DNA of 19,083 bases from JABFXC01 sp035551575 (GCA_035551575.1 DASZNJ010000024.1:1-19083); one strand, 5' to 3'; shown: positions 6,380 through 14,560, numbered from the stretch's first letter. Made by a program: numbers and translations. Notes: generated by a model not told the origin, from the sequence alone.

Positions 6380-8929
6380 GTGCCTCCGCTCCCGATCGAA
6401 CCGGTCATCCCCGCCCTCGCCGCCGCCCTCGCTGACCGCGGCGCCGCCGTGCTCGTCGCGCCGCCCGGCGCCGGAAAGACCACCCGCGTCCCCCTCGCGC
6501 TCGCCGGCGCGCCATGGCTGGCGGGCCGGAAGATCGTCATGCTCGAACCGCGCCGCGTCGCCGCGCGCGCCGCCGCGCGACGGATGGCGTTCACGCTTGG
6601 CGAAGAGGTCGGCCGAACCGTCGGATTCCGCGTCCGCGCCGACACCCGCGTCGGCCCGGACACGACCATCGAGGTCGTCACCGAGGGCGTCCTCACGCGG
6701 ATGCTGCAGAGCGACCCGACCCTCGACGAGGTCGGCCTCGTCATCTTCGACGAGTTCCACGAGCGCTCCCTCAACGCCGACCTCGGACTCGCGCTGGTGC
6801 TGCACGCGCGCGCGATCCTCCGCCCCGAGCTGCGCGTGCTCGTGATGTCGGCCACGATCGATGGCGCCGCTGTCGCCGCCCTCCTCGGCGACGCGCTCCG
6901 AGGCGACGCGCTCCGAGGCGACGCGCCCGTCGTCGTCAGCGAGGGGCGGAGCTTCCCCGTCGAGACGCGCTGGCTCGCCCGCGTCCCTGACAACCGGATC
7001 GAGGGCCCGATGGCCCGCACCATCGGCGACGCGATCGGCAGCGACGAGGGCGACGTCCTCGCCTTCCTCCCCGGTGCCGCGGAGATTCGCCGCGTCGCGT
7101 CGCTGCTCGACAGCGGATCGCTCCCGTCGAACGTCGACGTCGTGCCACTCTACGGCGCGCTCCCCGGCGCGGCACAGGACCGCGCGCTCGCCCCCGCCCC
7201 CGCCGGCAGGCGCAAGGTGGTGCTCGCGACCGCGATCGCCGAGACGAGCCTGACGATCGACGGCGTCCGCGTCGTGGTCGACAGCGGCCTGTCGCGGCTC
7301 CCGCGTTTCGATCCCGGTCCCGGGATGACGCGCCTCGTGACCGTCCGCGTTTCGCGAGCCGCCGCCGAGCAGCGTCGCGGCCGCGCCGGACGCACCGCCC
7401 CCGGCGTCTGCTACCGGCTGTGGGCGGAGCACGACCACCACGGGCTCGTCGCGCAGTCGCCGCCCGAGATCCTCGCCGCCGACCTCACCGCCTTCGCCCT
7501 CGAGCTCGCGGTGGCCGGGATCGGCGATCCCGCCTCGCTTCGCTGGCTCACCCCGCCGCCTGACGGGGCGCTCGCGCACGCCCGCGAGCTCCTCCGCCTG
7601 CTCGGGGCGCTCGACGCACGCGGCCGCCCCACGCCGCACGGCCGGGCGCTGGCCGGCCTCGGTATCCACCCGCGGCTCGCGCACATGGTCGTCCGCGGCG
7701 CGGAGAGCGGAACGCTCCCGCGCGCCGCGCGGTTGGCCGCCCTCCTCTCCGACCGCGACATCGCGCGCAGCGACCGTCCGGGCGCCGACGCCGACATCGC
7801 CAGCCGCGTCGAGCTCATCGCCGGCGAGGGGCGAGGCAACGGCAGCACGCTCTCCATCGACGAAGACGCGCTGCGCCGCGCGCGGGCCGATGCGCGGCAG
7901 GTCGAGGAGCGAATGCGCGGCGCCGCGCGACAGTCGCGCGTGGCGGCTCCCCCGGGCAGCGATCTCTCCGTCGGCGCCCTGGTCGCCCTCGCCTATCCCG
8001 ACCGTGTCGGCCGGCGTCGCGACGGGCAGCCCGGCCGCTACGTGATGCGCGGCGGCACCGGCGCGGTGCTCGCCGGGGCCCAGCACCTCACCGCCAGCGA
8101 GTGGCTGGCCATCGCCGAGCTCGATGGAAGGCGCGGCGAGGCGCGCATCCACCTCGCGGCCGCCATCGACGAGTCCGAGGTGCGACGCCTCTTCGCTGAT
8201 GACATCGTCCGCGCGGAGGTCGTCGACTTCGAGGAGGGCAGCGGCAGCGTCGTCGCCCGCCGCAGCGAGCGCCTCGGCGCGATCGTCCTCTCCGACGTCG
8301 TCGTCGGCAATCCCGATCCCGGGCTCGTCGCGGCGGCGTTCACCCGCGCGGTCGCTGCCCGCGGGATCGCCGCGCTCCCCTGGTCCGAGGCCGCGCGGCG
8401 GACCCGCGACCGGCTCGCGTTCGCCCGCACCACGGGCGACGACTGGCCCGACGTCTCCGACGAGGCGTTAGGCCTCACGCTCGGCGACTGGCTCGCGCCG
8501 TCGCTGGCCGGGCTCCGCCGCCTCGACGACCTGCGCCGGCTCGACCTCGGCGCGCTGCTCCTCGACCGCCTGCCCCGGCGGCAGCGCGCCCGGCTCGACG
8601 AGATCGCGCCGACGCACCTCGTCGTCCCGACCGGCTCGCGGATCCCGGTCGATTACAGCGATCCCCGCGCCCCCGTGCTCGCGGTCAGGCTCCAGGAGAT
8701 GTTCGGCCTCGCCGAGACGCCGCGCATCGCCGGGGGCCGCGTCCCCGTCACCCTCCACCTCCTGTCGCCGGCGCAGCGGCCCCTGCAGGTTACACGCGAT
8801 CTCGCCGGGTTCTGGCGCACCAGCTACTTCGACGTGCGGAAGGACATGCGCGGCCGCTATCCGCGGCACCACTGGCCGGAGAACCCGATGGAAGCCGAGC
8901 CGACGAAGCGGGCGAAGCCGCGGACGTGA
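6380..8929 (+). CDS. hrpB: ATP-dependent helicase HrpB (DEAH/RHA family)
   Basis: This 849-residue superfamily 2 helicase of the bacterial HrpB family has an unclear cellular role; HrpB affects mRNA processing or envelope physiology in other bacteria. Motifs in order: Walker A P29-G-A-G-K33-T-T, D124-E-F-H127 (the HrpB form of the DEAH box), SAT (motif III), VLATAIAETSLTIDGV (motif V) and Q331-RRGRAGR338 (motif VI). The C-terminal HrpB-specific domain is present (YVMRGGTGAVL and the terminal DVRKDMRGRYPRHHWPENP). The frame is open further upstream, but the GTG at 6380 gives the usual HrpB N-terminus (PPLPIEPVIPALAAAL, then VLVAPPGAGKTT). The preceding region is Pro/Arg-rich and overlaps the MATE gene. 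Its TGA overlaps the GTG of mprF. Leu697 is a TTA codon in CGTTAGGC. Confidence 0.95.
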   Translation: MPPLPIEPVIPALAAALADRGAAVLVAPPGAGKTTRVPLALAGAPWLAGRKIVMLEPRRVAARAAARRMAFTLGEEVGRTVGFRVRADTRVGPDTTIEVVTEGVLTRMLQSDPTLDEVGLVIFDEFHERSLNADLGLALVLHARAILRPELRVLVMSATIDGAAVAALLGDALRGDALRGDAPVVVSEGRSFPVETRWLARVPDNRIEGPMARTIGDAIGSDEGDVLAFLPGAAEIRRVASLLDSGSLPSNVDVVPLYGALPGAAQDRALAPAPAGRRKVVLATAIAETSLTIDGVRVVVDSGLSRLPRFDPGPGMTRLVTVRVSRAAAEQRRGRAGRTAPGVCYRLWAEHDHHGLVAQSPPEILAADLTAFALELAVAGIGDPASLRWLTPPPDGALAHARELLRLLGALDARGRPTPHGRALAGLGIHPRLAHMVVRGAESGTLPRAARLAALLSDRDIARSDRPGADADIASRVELIAGEGRGNGSTLSIDEDALRRARADARQVEERMRGAARQSRVAAPPGSDLSVGALVALAYPDRVGRRRDGQPGRYVMRGGTGAVLAGAQHLTASEWLAIAELDGRRGEARIHLAAAIDESEVRRLFADDIVRAEVVDFEEGSGSVVARRSERLGAIVLSDVVVGNPDPGLVAAAFTRAVAARGIAALPWSEAARRTRDRLAFARTTGDDWPDVSDEALGLTLGDWLAPSLAGLRRLDDLRRLDLGALLLDRLPRRQRARLDEIAPTHLVVPTGSRIPVDYSDPRAPVLAVRLQEMFGLAETPRIAGGRVPVTLHLLSPAQRPLQVTRDLAGFWRTSYFDVRKDMRGRYPRHHWPENPMEAEPTKRAKPRT
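6887..6926 (+). repeat. 15-bp in-frame tandem repeat within hrpB
   Basis: The unit GGCGACGCGCTCCGA occurs twice perfectly (6887-6901, 6902-6916), followed by its first 10 bases (6917-6926). It encodes GDALR-GDALR-GDA just after helicase motif III in the first RecA-like domain. The frame is kept at any copy number, so it may vary in length between strains by slippage. Confidence 0.9.
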
Positions 8930-11559
8930 GCGCGACTCCCGACGCGGCCACTCCGGCCGGGGCGGTGCCCGCGACCACCGTCGATGCGCTGCCGGCAGCG
9001 CCGGCGGCACGAACGCGTCATGCGCGCTGGATCGGACCGCTCGCCGTGCTCGCGATCGTCGCGATCGCGCTCGAGGTCCTGCGCAGCGCGCTCCGCCACT
9101 ACCGCTATCACGACCTCGCCAACGCGCTCCACGCGATTCCCGACGGGCAGCTGGCCCTCGCCGCGGCGCTGACGGTCCTCGCCTACGCGATCCTGCCCGC
9201 CTACGACGGCCTCGCCCTCGCCTATGCCGGGCGCCGGCTCCCGATGCGCCGCGTCGCCTTCGGCTCGGTGATCGCCTACGGGTTGAGCCAGACGTTAGGC
9301 TTCGCGGCCCTCACCGGCAACGCCGTCCGCTATCGCCTCTGGTCGTCGTGGGGACTTTCCACCTCGGAGATCGCCCGCGCCGCGGCGTTCGCCGGCTCGA
9401 CCTTCGTGCTCGGGGTGATCGCGATCGCCGGCGCGATCCTGCTCGTCGAACCTGTCTCGACGGTCGCGCTGCTCCACGTCCCGCTGCTGCTCGTGCGCGC
9501 GGTGGGGATCGGCTGCGTCGCCCTCGTCGCCGCGTACCTCGCGTGGAGCATCCTCCGCCACGAGCCGCTGCGCATCGGTCGCCTCGAGGTCCCCGTTCCG
9601 GGATTCTCGACGGCGGCGCGCCAGCTCGCGATCGCGATCGCCGACTGGGGGGTCGCCGGCGCGGTGCTCTTCGTTCTCCTTCCCGTCGGAGCGCGGCCGG
9701 CCTTCTTCGCGTTTCTCGGCGTCTTCCTCCTCGCGCAGTTCGTGGGCCTCGTCAGCCATGTCCCGGGCGGGCTCGGAGTCTTCGAGGCGCTGATGGTGGT
9801 GCTGCTCGCCCCCACGCTCGGCGCCCGCGAGGTCGTCGGTGCCCTGCTCGCCTATCGGGCGATCTACTACCTGCTCCCGTTCGCGATCGCCGTGCTGCTG
9901 CTCACCGCGCACGAGTCGCGCGTCGACGTCCCGCTCCGCACCGCCGGACGCGCGGCGGGCCGGTGGGTGCCGGCCATCGTTCCGCACGCGCTCAGCATCA
10001 CCACCTTCGTCGCCGGCGCGATCCTCCTCTTCTCCGGTGCGACCCCGTCGGTCCGCTCGCGGCTGGCGCTGCTCCATGGCGCGTTGCCGCTGGCGCTGAT
10101 CGAGGCATCGCACCTGGCCGCGAGCCTGACCGGGGCCGCGCTGCTCGTCGTCGCCTGGGGGATCCGCCGCCGGCTCGACGCCGCCTACCACATCACCATC
10201 ACCCTCCTCGCGTTAGGCATCGTCACCTCCCTGCTCAAGGGACTGGACTGGGAGGAGGCGCTCGCCCTCGGGCTCGTCCTCGCGGTGATGGTCCCGGCGC
10301 GCGACGCCTTCTACCGCCCGACGCGGCTCCTCAACGAGCCGTTCACCCCGCAGTGGATCGTCGCGGTCGCCACCGTCGTCGTGGCGAGCGCCTGGCTCGG
10401 TGCGATCTCCTTCCGCCACGCCGGAATGGCGAGCGGGCTCTGGCTCCACTTCGCGCCGCATGCCGACGCGCCGCGCTTCCTCCGCGCCACCGCGAGCGTC
10501 GTCGTCGCCCTCGCCGGCTACGCCGGCCTCCGCCTCCTCCGCATTGCGCCCCCGGAGATCGCCGCGCCCGACGGCGAGGCGCTCGCCCGCGCCGCGGCGG
10601 TGATCGCGGCGTCGCCCGACACAACAGCGAACCTCGCCCTGCTCGGCGACAAGCGGCTCCTCTTCAGCGACAGCGGCCGCGCCTTCATCATGTTCGGGGT
10701 CGTCGGCCGCAGCTGGGTCGCGTTAGGCGATCCCGTCGGCCCCCTCGGCGAGCTCCCGGAGCTCGCCTGGAAGTTCCGCGAGGAGGCCGACCGCCACGAT
10801 GCATGGACGGTGTTCTACCTCGTCTCCGCCCCGACCCTCCCCCTCTGCATCGACCTCGGATTGTCGATGGTCAAGCTCGGGGAGCGTGCAGTCGTCCCGC
10901 TTCCCGGCTTCTCGCTCAGCGGCGGCTCCCGGAAGCGGCTCCGCCAGGCGATGCGCGACGCCGAGGCCGACGGCGCGGCCTTCGAGGTCGTGCCCGCCGC
11001 AGATGTCCCCGCGCTCCTCCCCGAGCTGCGACGCGTCTCCGACGACTGGCTCGAGGCGAAGCGCACGCGCGAGAAGGGATTTTCCCTCGGCTACTTCGAT
11101 GAGCGCTACCTGCGGAACTTCTCCGTCGCCTGCGTCCGCGCCGGCGGTCGCCTCGTCGCCTTCGCCAACATCTGGCAGGGAGCTGGCCGTGGCGAGCTGT
11201 CGGTGGACCTGATGCGTTACTCCTCCGACGCACCGCGCGGCGTCATGGACTTCCTCTTCGTTTCGCTCATGCTCTGGGGGCGAGACCAGGGCTTTGCATC
11301 CTTCGATCTCGGGATGGCGCCGCTCTCCGGGATCGAGGGACGCGAGCTCGCCCCCCTCTGGAACCGCGCCGGCGCCTGGTTGTTCAGGCACGGCGAGCAC
11401 TTCTACAACTTTCAGGGGCTGCGCCGGTACAAGACGAAGTTCGACCCCCGCTGGGAGCCACGGTACCTCGCGTCGCCCGGCGGACTGGCCCTGCCGCGCG
11501 CGCTGGCCGGGGTCTCGATCCTGATCTCCCGCGGGCTCCGCGGCGTCCTCACCCGCTGA
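8926..11559 (+). CDS. mprF: MprF-type aminoacyl-phosphatidylglycerol synthase/flippase
   Basis: This 877-residue inner-membrane bifunctional enzyme has the full MprF length (about 840-880 in known members). The N-terminal flippase domain (about residues 38-345) and further helices to about 540 move the modified lipid outward. The cytosolic C-terminal domain (DUF2156) transfers an amino acid from aminoacyl-tRNA to phosphatidylglycerol. Supporting elements are YGLSQTLGFAALTGNAVRYRLW, FVGLVSHVPGGLGVFEALMV, then FIMFGVVGRSWVALGDPVG, ELSVDLMRYSSDAPRGVMDFLF, FDLGMAPLSG and YNFQGLRRYKTKFDPRWEPRYL. Family knowledge: the product reduces negative surface charge and gives tolerance to cationic peptides. 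Lysine versus alanine or another amino acid cannot be read off. The GTG start (8926) overlaps the hrpB TGA. The Ala/Pro-rich first 33 residues are poorly constrained. Leu124, Leu430 and Leu600 are TTA codons in CGTTAGGC. Confidence 0.95.
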   Translation: MSATPDAATPAGAVPATTVDALPAAPAARTRHARWIGPLAVLAIVAIALEVLRSALRHYRYHDLANALHAIPDGQLALAAALTVLAYAILPAYDGLALAYAGRRLPMRRVAFGSVIAYGLSQTLGFAALTGNAVRYRLWSSWGLSTSEIARAAAFAGSTFVLGVIAIAGAILLVEPVSTVALLHVPLLLVRAVGIGCVALVAAYLAWSILRHEPLRIGRLEVPVPGFSTAARQLAIAIADWGVAGAVLFVLLPVGARPAFFAFLGVFLLAQFVGLVSHVPGGLGVFEALMVVLLAPTLGAREVVGALLAYRAIYYLLPFAIAVLLLTAHESRVDVPLRTAGRAAGRWVPAIVPHALSITTFVAGAILLFSGATPSVRSRLALLHGALPLALIEASHLAASLTGAALLVVAWGIRRRLDAAYHITITLLALGIVTSLLKGLDWEEALALGLVLAVMVPARDAFYRPTRLLNEPFTPQWIVAVATVVVASAWLGAISFRHAGMASGLWLHFAPHADAPRFLRATASVVVALAGYAGLRLLRIAPPEIAAPDGEALARAAAVIAASPDTTANLALLGDKRLLFSDSGRAFIMFGVVGRSWVALGDPVGPLGELPELAWKFREEADRHDAWTVFYLVSAPTLPLCIDLGLSMVKLGERAVVPLPGFSLSGGSRKRLRQAMRDAEADGAAFEVVPAADVPALLPELRRVSDDWLEAKRTREKGFSLGYFDERYLRNFSVACVRAGGRLVAFANIWQGAGRGELSVDLMRYSSDAPRGVMDFLFVSLMLWGRDQGFASFDLGMAPLSGIEGRELAPLWNRAGAWLFRHGEHFYNFQGLRRYKTKFDPRWEPRYLASPGGLALPRALAGVSILISRGLRGVLTR

Positions 11560-11670
11560 CGACGACGCCGATCGCCGGCGGCCGGCGTTAGGCGCGGCCT
11601 GGCGGGCCCGGCTGGACTCGGGGGGGCGGGAGTCCCGGTCAGCGGCGGGAACGGGGGAACGGCTGCCGCC

Positions 11671-11694
11671 GTTAGTGACCTTCGGGTCACTAAC
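11671..11694. promoter_or_regulatory. Perfect inverted repeat with TTCG centre: operator or terminator
   Basis: The arms GTTAGTGACC (11671-11680) and GGTCACTAAC (11685-11694) are perfect complements around TTCG. As RNA this is a 10-bp stem with a C(UUCG)G tetraloop, suited to terminating mprF transcripts, though only a short CTTT follows. As DNA it is a 24-bp palindrome of the size bound by TetR-type repressors, 53 bp before the exporter start codon and next to a possible -10 (TAGCTT). AT content is higher than in the surrounding sequence. Both readings remain open. Confidence 0.7.
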
Positions 11695-11704
11695 CCGCTA
11701 GCTT
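11675..11704 (+). promoter_or_regulatory. Possible promoter of the MFS exporter
   Basis: GTGACC (11675-11680) and TAGCTT (11699-11704), 18 bp apart, could be -35 and -10 elements. Transcription would start about 35 bp before the ATG. The -35 and most of the spacer lie inside the inverted repeat at 11671-11694, so a protein bound there would block RNA polymerase. Matches to consensus are modest. Confidence 0.25.
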
Positions 11705-11747
11705 TCGCGCTCCCTGATCGACGACCCGAGACTGCCTGCTCGCACAG

Positions 11748-13406
11748 ATGAGTACCTCCGCAGAATCGCTTCCCGTTCCTGGCGGTCCCCCGCGCCCCGC
11801 CGCACCCACCCCCCGCGGCTCGGCGGCGATGCGCGCCGCCGCCGCCCACGTCGACAGGTATCGCTGGCTGATCCTGCTCGGGCTGATCACCGCCGCGATC
11901 ATGGAGGTGCTCGACACCACCATCGTCAACGTCGCGCTGCCGCAGATGGCGGGAAACCTCGGCGCCACCCAGCAGGAGATCGGCTGGGTCAGCACCGGCT
12001 ACATCCTGTCGAACGTCATCTTCCTGCCGATGACCGCGTTCTTCACCGAACGCTTCGGACGCCAGCGCTATCTCGTCGTCTCGATCATCCTCTTCGCCGT
12101 CGCGTCCTTCTTCTGCGGCACCTCGCACTCGCTCTGGGAGCTCGTCTTCTGGCGCATCGTGCAGGGCGCCGGCGGCGCCGCCCTGCTCTCCACCGCGCAG
12201 GCGACGCTCCGCCAGATCTTCCCGCTCGAGGAGCAGGGGCTCGTCCAGGCCGTGTTCCTCCTCGGCATCATCGTCGCGCCAACGTTGGGCCCGACGCTGG
12301 GCGGCTGGATCACCGACAACTACACCTGGAACTGGTGCTTCTTCATCAACGTGCCGATCGCCATGGCGTCGGTCTTCCTCGTCGGCACCTTCCTCCAGGA
12401 TCCCCCGGACCAGAAGGCGAAGAAGGGCCAGGTCGACTGGCTCGGCATCGGCCTCCTCACCGTCGGCATCGGCGCCCTGCAGTACGTGCTCGAGGAGGGA
12501 AGCCAGAAGGACTGGTTCTCCGACGACCTGATCCTCCGCCTCGCGATCATCGCCGGGATCTGCCTCGTCACGATGGTCTGGTGGGAGATGTCGTCCCGGA
12601 ACAGGCATCCGGTCGTGAACTTCCGCGTCCTCCACAACCGCCAGCTCGCCGCGTCGATCTTCCTCTTCGTCTCGCTCGGCTTCGGGTTGTACGGCGGGGT
12701 GTTCATCTTCCCGCTGTTCGCCCAGGGGATCCTGCACTTCACGCCGACGGAAACCGGCCTCGCCATGCTTCCCGGCGGGCTCGCCACCGGCGCGACCGCG
12801 CTCTTCTCGGGCTTCCTCCTCAACGGGACGAAGCCGAAGGCCGACGCGCGCATCCTGATCGCGATCGGGATCTCGCTCTTCCTCGTCTCGATGTACCAGC
12901 TCGGACACCTGACGACGCAGGCCGGCGAGTCGGACGTCCGCGCCGCGCTCATCATCCGCGGCTTCGGGCTCGGCTTCCTCTTCGCCCCGATCAACAACGT
13001 CGCCTACGCGAGCCTCAAGCCCCAGGAGGCGCAGCAGGCCGCGGGACTGATCAACCTCTCTCGCCAGCTCGGCGGGGCCTTCGGCATCGCGATACTCGCG
13101 ACGTACGTGAACACGCACATCCAGATCCACCGCGTGGACCTCGTGAGCAGCATCGTCGCCGGAAGCCCGGTCACCGACCAGCGCCTGCAGATGCTGACCG
13201 CCGGCTTCGTCAGCCGCGGGATGGACCTCATGACCGCGAAGAACGCCGCACTCGCGGCGATCAATGGGCAGGTGATGCAGCAGGCCGCGATGCGGAGCTA
13301 CAACGACGCGTGGATGCTGCTCCTCCTCACCTTCCTCGTCGTCTCCCCGTCCGTGCTGCTCCTCAAGCGGCCGAAGCCCGGCGCGGCGGTCGTCGACGCG
13401 CACTGA
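11748..13406 (+). CDS. DHA2 family MFS drug exporter (EmrB/QacA type, 14 TM)
   Basis: This 552-residue proton-driven multidrug exporter of the inner membrane belongs to the major facilitator superfamily. Motif D1 is seen in MEVLDTTIVNVALPQMAGNLG, motif A in TERFGRQR, motif B in RIVQGAGGAALL and the antiporter motif C in LGIIVAPTLGPTLGGWITD. The 14-helix layout with NWCFFINVPIA after helix 6 is typical of EmrB/FarB pumps. A Pro-rich cytoplasmic N-terminus of about 38 residues precedes helix 1. No HlyD-type adaptor, TolC-like channel or regulator is adjacent, so it may act alone or with partners elsewhere. The ATG at 11748 has no clear Shine-Dalgarno. The family is sure and the substrate unknown. 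Confidence 0.94.
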   Translation: MSTSAESLPVPGGPPRPAAPTPRGSAAMRAAAAHVDRYRWLILLGLITAAIMEVLDTTIVNVALPQMAGNLGATQQEIGWVSTGYILSNVIFLPMTAFFTERFGRQRYLVVSIILFAVASFFCGTSHSLWELVFWRIVQGAGGAALLSTAQATLRQIFPLEEQGLVQAVFLLGIIVAPTLGPTLGGWITDNYTWNWCFFINVPIAMASVFLVGTFLQDPPDQKAKKGQVDWLGIGLLTVGIGALQYVLEEGSQKDWFSDDLILRLAIIAGICLVTMVWWEMSSRNRHPVVNFRVLHNRQLAASIFLFVSLGFGLYGGVFIFPLFAQGILHFTPTETGLAMLPGGLATGATALFSGFLLNGTKPKADARILIAIGISLFLVSMYQLGHLTTQAGESDVRAALIIRGFGLGFLFAPINNVAYASLKPQEAQQAAGLINLSRQLGGAFGIAILATYVNTHIQIHRVDLVSSIVAGSPVTDQRLQMLTAGFVSRGMDLMTAKNAALAAINGQVMQQAAMRSYNDAWMLLLLTFLVVSPSVLLLKRPKPGAAVVDAH

Positions 13407-13415
13407 GCGCGGTGC

Positions 13416-13431
13416 TACGTCACGCGACGTA
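13416..13431. promoter_or_regulatory. Short dyad TACGTC-ACGC-GACGTA
   Basis: A perfect 6-bp inverted repeat with a 4-bp centre lies 10 bp after the exporter stop and 54 bp before the lipoprotein ATG. It may be a weak hairpin or a protein site. It is short enough to be chance. Confidence 0.25.
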
Positions 13432-13485
13432 TGGGCCGCTCGTGTCGGGCGGAGCACGTTCCTCTCGTCCTCATCGGAGAGAGCC

Positions 13486-14157
13486 ATGCGCCGCCCGACA
13501 TTCCTCGCCCGTCTCGTCACTACCGCTGTCGCCGCCGGCCTGACGACGGGGTGCATCCCGTACGCCGTCGGCAGCGCCGCCCGCACGGTTCCGGCCGGCG
13601 ACCACGTCCGCACCACGACCGCGTTCATGATCCCTGACGGTGTCGAGAACGAGACCGACTCCGTCGCCGCGACGATTCCCGGGCTCGACTCAGAGGTGCG
13701 CTTCGGGATCGACGACCGCTCCGACTGGGGCGTTCGAGTGCCGTCGTGGAGCGGGGTGGTCCTGAACTACAAGCGGCGGCTCGGTGCAGTCCCCGCGGGG
13801 GCCGGCGCGGACACCGCAGTTGCGCTGTCGCTGCTGACCGGCGGCGGCTTCGTCAACTGGGGACAGCACGCCCACCTCGAGCTCTCGTTGCTCGCGTCAG
13901 GACGTGAAGACCGCAAGGCGATCCCGTACGGCGGAGTCCGGGTGATGCAGGTGGTGCCGCTCAGCAGCTCGGCGCCGAGCGACCGGCCCACGGCCGGGGC
14001 ATTCCTCGGCTGGCGCATCGGCTCTCGCACCCTCGGTGTCGCTCCCGAGGTCGGAATCTTCTACGACCACTCGGCGCTGCAGATCAGGCACGGCGACGTG
14101 ATCGTCGTTCCGAGCATCACCTTCTACGGCCCCGTGCTCTCATCCTTGTTCCGCTGA
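13486..14157 (+). CDS. Hypothetical lipoprotein, possible outer-membrane beta-barrel
   Basis: This 223-residue exported protein is not assigned to a named family. The N-terminus (MRRPTFLARLVTTAVAAGLTTGC) has a signal peptide and a lipobox-like end with Cys23. The -3 residue is Thr, not the usual Leu, so lipidation is likely but not certain. The rest alternates polar and hydrophobic residues in short Gly-rich strands (LSLLTGGGFVNWG, HLELSLLASG, GAFLGWRIGSRTLGVAPEVGIFYDHS), suggesting a small beta-barrel or beta-sandwich. A good Shine-Dalgarno, GGAGAG (13476-13481), precedes the ATG. It may be transcribed with the exporter 79 bp upstream. A strong hairpin terminator follows. Function unknown. 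Confidence 0.82.
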   Translation: MRRPTFLARLVTTAVAAGLTTGCIPYAVGSAARTVPAGDHVRTTTAFMIPDGVENETDSVAATIPGLDSEVRFGIDDRSDWGVRVPSWSGVVLNYKRRLGAVPAGAGADTAVALSLLTGGGFVNWGQHAHLELSLLASGREDRKAIPYGGVRVMQVVPLSSSAPSDRPTAGAFLGWRIGSRTLGVAPEVGIFYDHSALQIRHGDVIVVPSITFYGPVLSSLFR

Positions 14158-14208
14158 CGGCGCGCGGCGGGTGGGGCGTCGCGTTCCGCCCTCGTGCTGC
14201 GCGAACGC

Positions 14209-14240
14209 AACGAGGGGGCGCCTGACGGCGCCCCCTCGTT
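14209..14240. terminator. Strong bidirectional hairpin terminator
   Basis: A perfect 14-bp stem (14209-14222 with 14227-14240, arm AACGAGGGGGCGCC) encloses a TGAC loop. It lies 51 bp after the lipoprotein stop and 17 bp beyond the stop of the convergent cold-shock gene, so it can end both transcripts. The AACGAG/CTCGTT ends give short A/U ends in either direction. The loop and inner stem contain the word GCCTGACG (14220-14227). Confidence 0.85.
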
Positions 14241-14257
14241 CATTTCGCCAGCGAGGC

Positions 14258-14560
14258 TCAGTACTCGCGACGGCCACGTCCGCCGCCACCACCGCCACCA
14301 CCGCCGTAACCACCACCACCACCGCCACCGCCGCCGCCGCCGCTCGCGCCGCCGCCGAGCTTCGTGACGTTCTCGGCGGCAGGGCCCTTCTGCCCCTGCA
14401 CGACGTCGAACTCGACCTTCTCCCCTTCGGCGAGCGACTTGAAGCCGCTGCCCTGGATGGCCGAATGGTGCACGAACAGATCCTTGCCCCCATCCTCCGG
14501 CGTGATGAAGCCGAAGCCTTTCGCATCATTGAACCACTTTACTGTCCCGGTCGTGCGCAT
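14258..14560 (-). CDS. Cold-shock domain protein with poly-glycine tail
   Basis: This 100-residue single-stranded RNA/DNA-binding protein probably acts as an RNA chaperone. Residues 1-68 are a complete cold-shock domain with RNP1 K14-GFGFI19 and RNP2 D27-LFVHHS33. Residues 69-100 are an unusual tail: three Gly, Ala-Ser, eleven Gly, a Tyr, nine Gly, then RGRREY. Bacterial CspA-type proteins normally stop near residue 70. The start is the ATG at 14560, giving the canonical MRTTGTVKWFN. An in-frame ATG six codons upstream is less likely, because GGAGA (14568-14572) sits 7 nt from the chosen start. It is monocistronic with a 340-bp upstream gap, and that gap may hold a structured cold-responsive leader (inference). 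Confidence 0.93.
   Translation of the reverse strand: MRTTGTVKWFNDAKGFGFITPEDGGKDLFVHHSAIQGSGFKSLAEGEKVEFDVVQGQKGPAAENVTKLGGGASGGGGGGGGGGGYGGGGGGGGGRGRREY

Noticed and set aside
6122..8152. 676-codon minus-strand open frame opposite hrpB
   Set aside because: Low-complexity Gly/Arg/Asp/Glu/Ala composition without motifs. All helicase motifs are on the plus strand.
2737..9890. About ten copies of GCGATCGC, the cyanobacterial HIP1 word
   Set aside because: Most copies encode Ala-Ile or Ile-Ala with the preferred codons GCG, ATC and GCC, many in membrane helices, so codon choice and protein composition explain them. Unlike CGTTAGGC, no rare codon is needed.
11412..13628. 738-codon minus-strand open frame opposite the DHA2 exporter
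   Set aside because: Glu/Asp/Arg-rich mirror of a membrane protein. No domain is recognisable, and it also spans intergenic DNA and parts of mprF and the lipoprotein gene.
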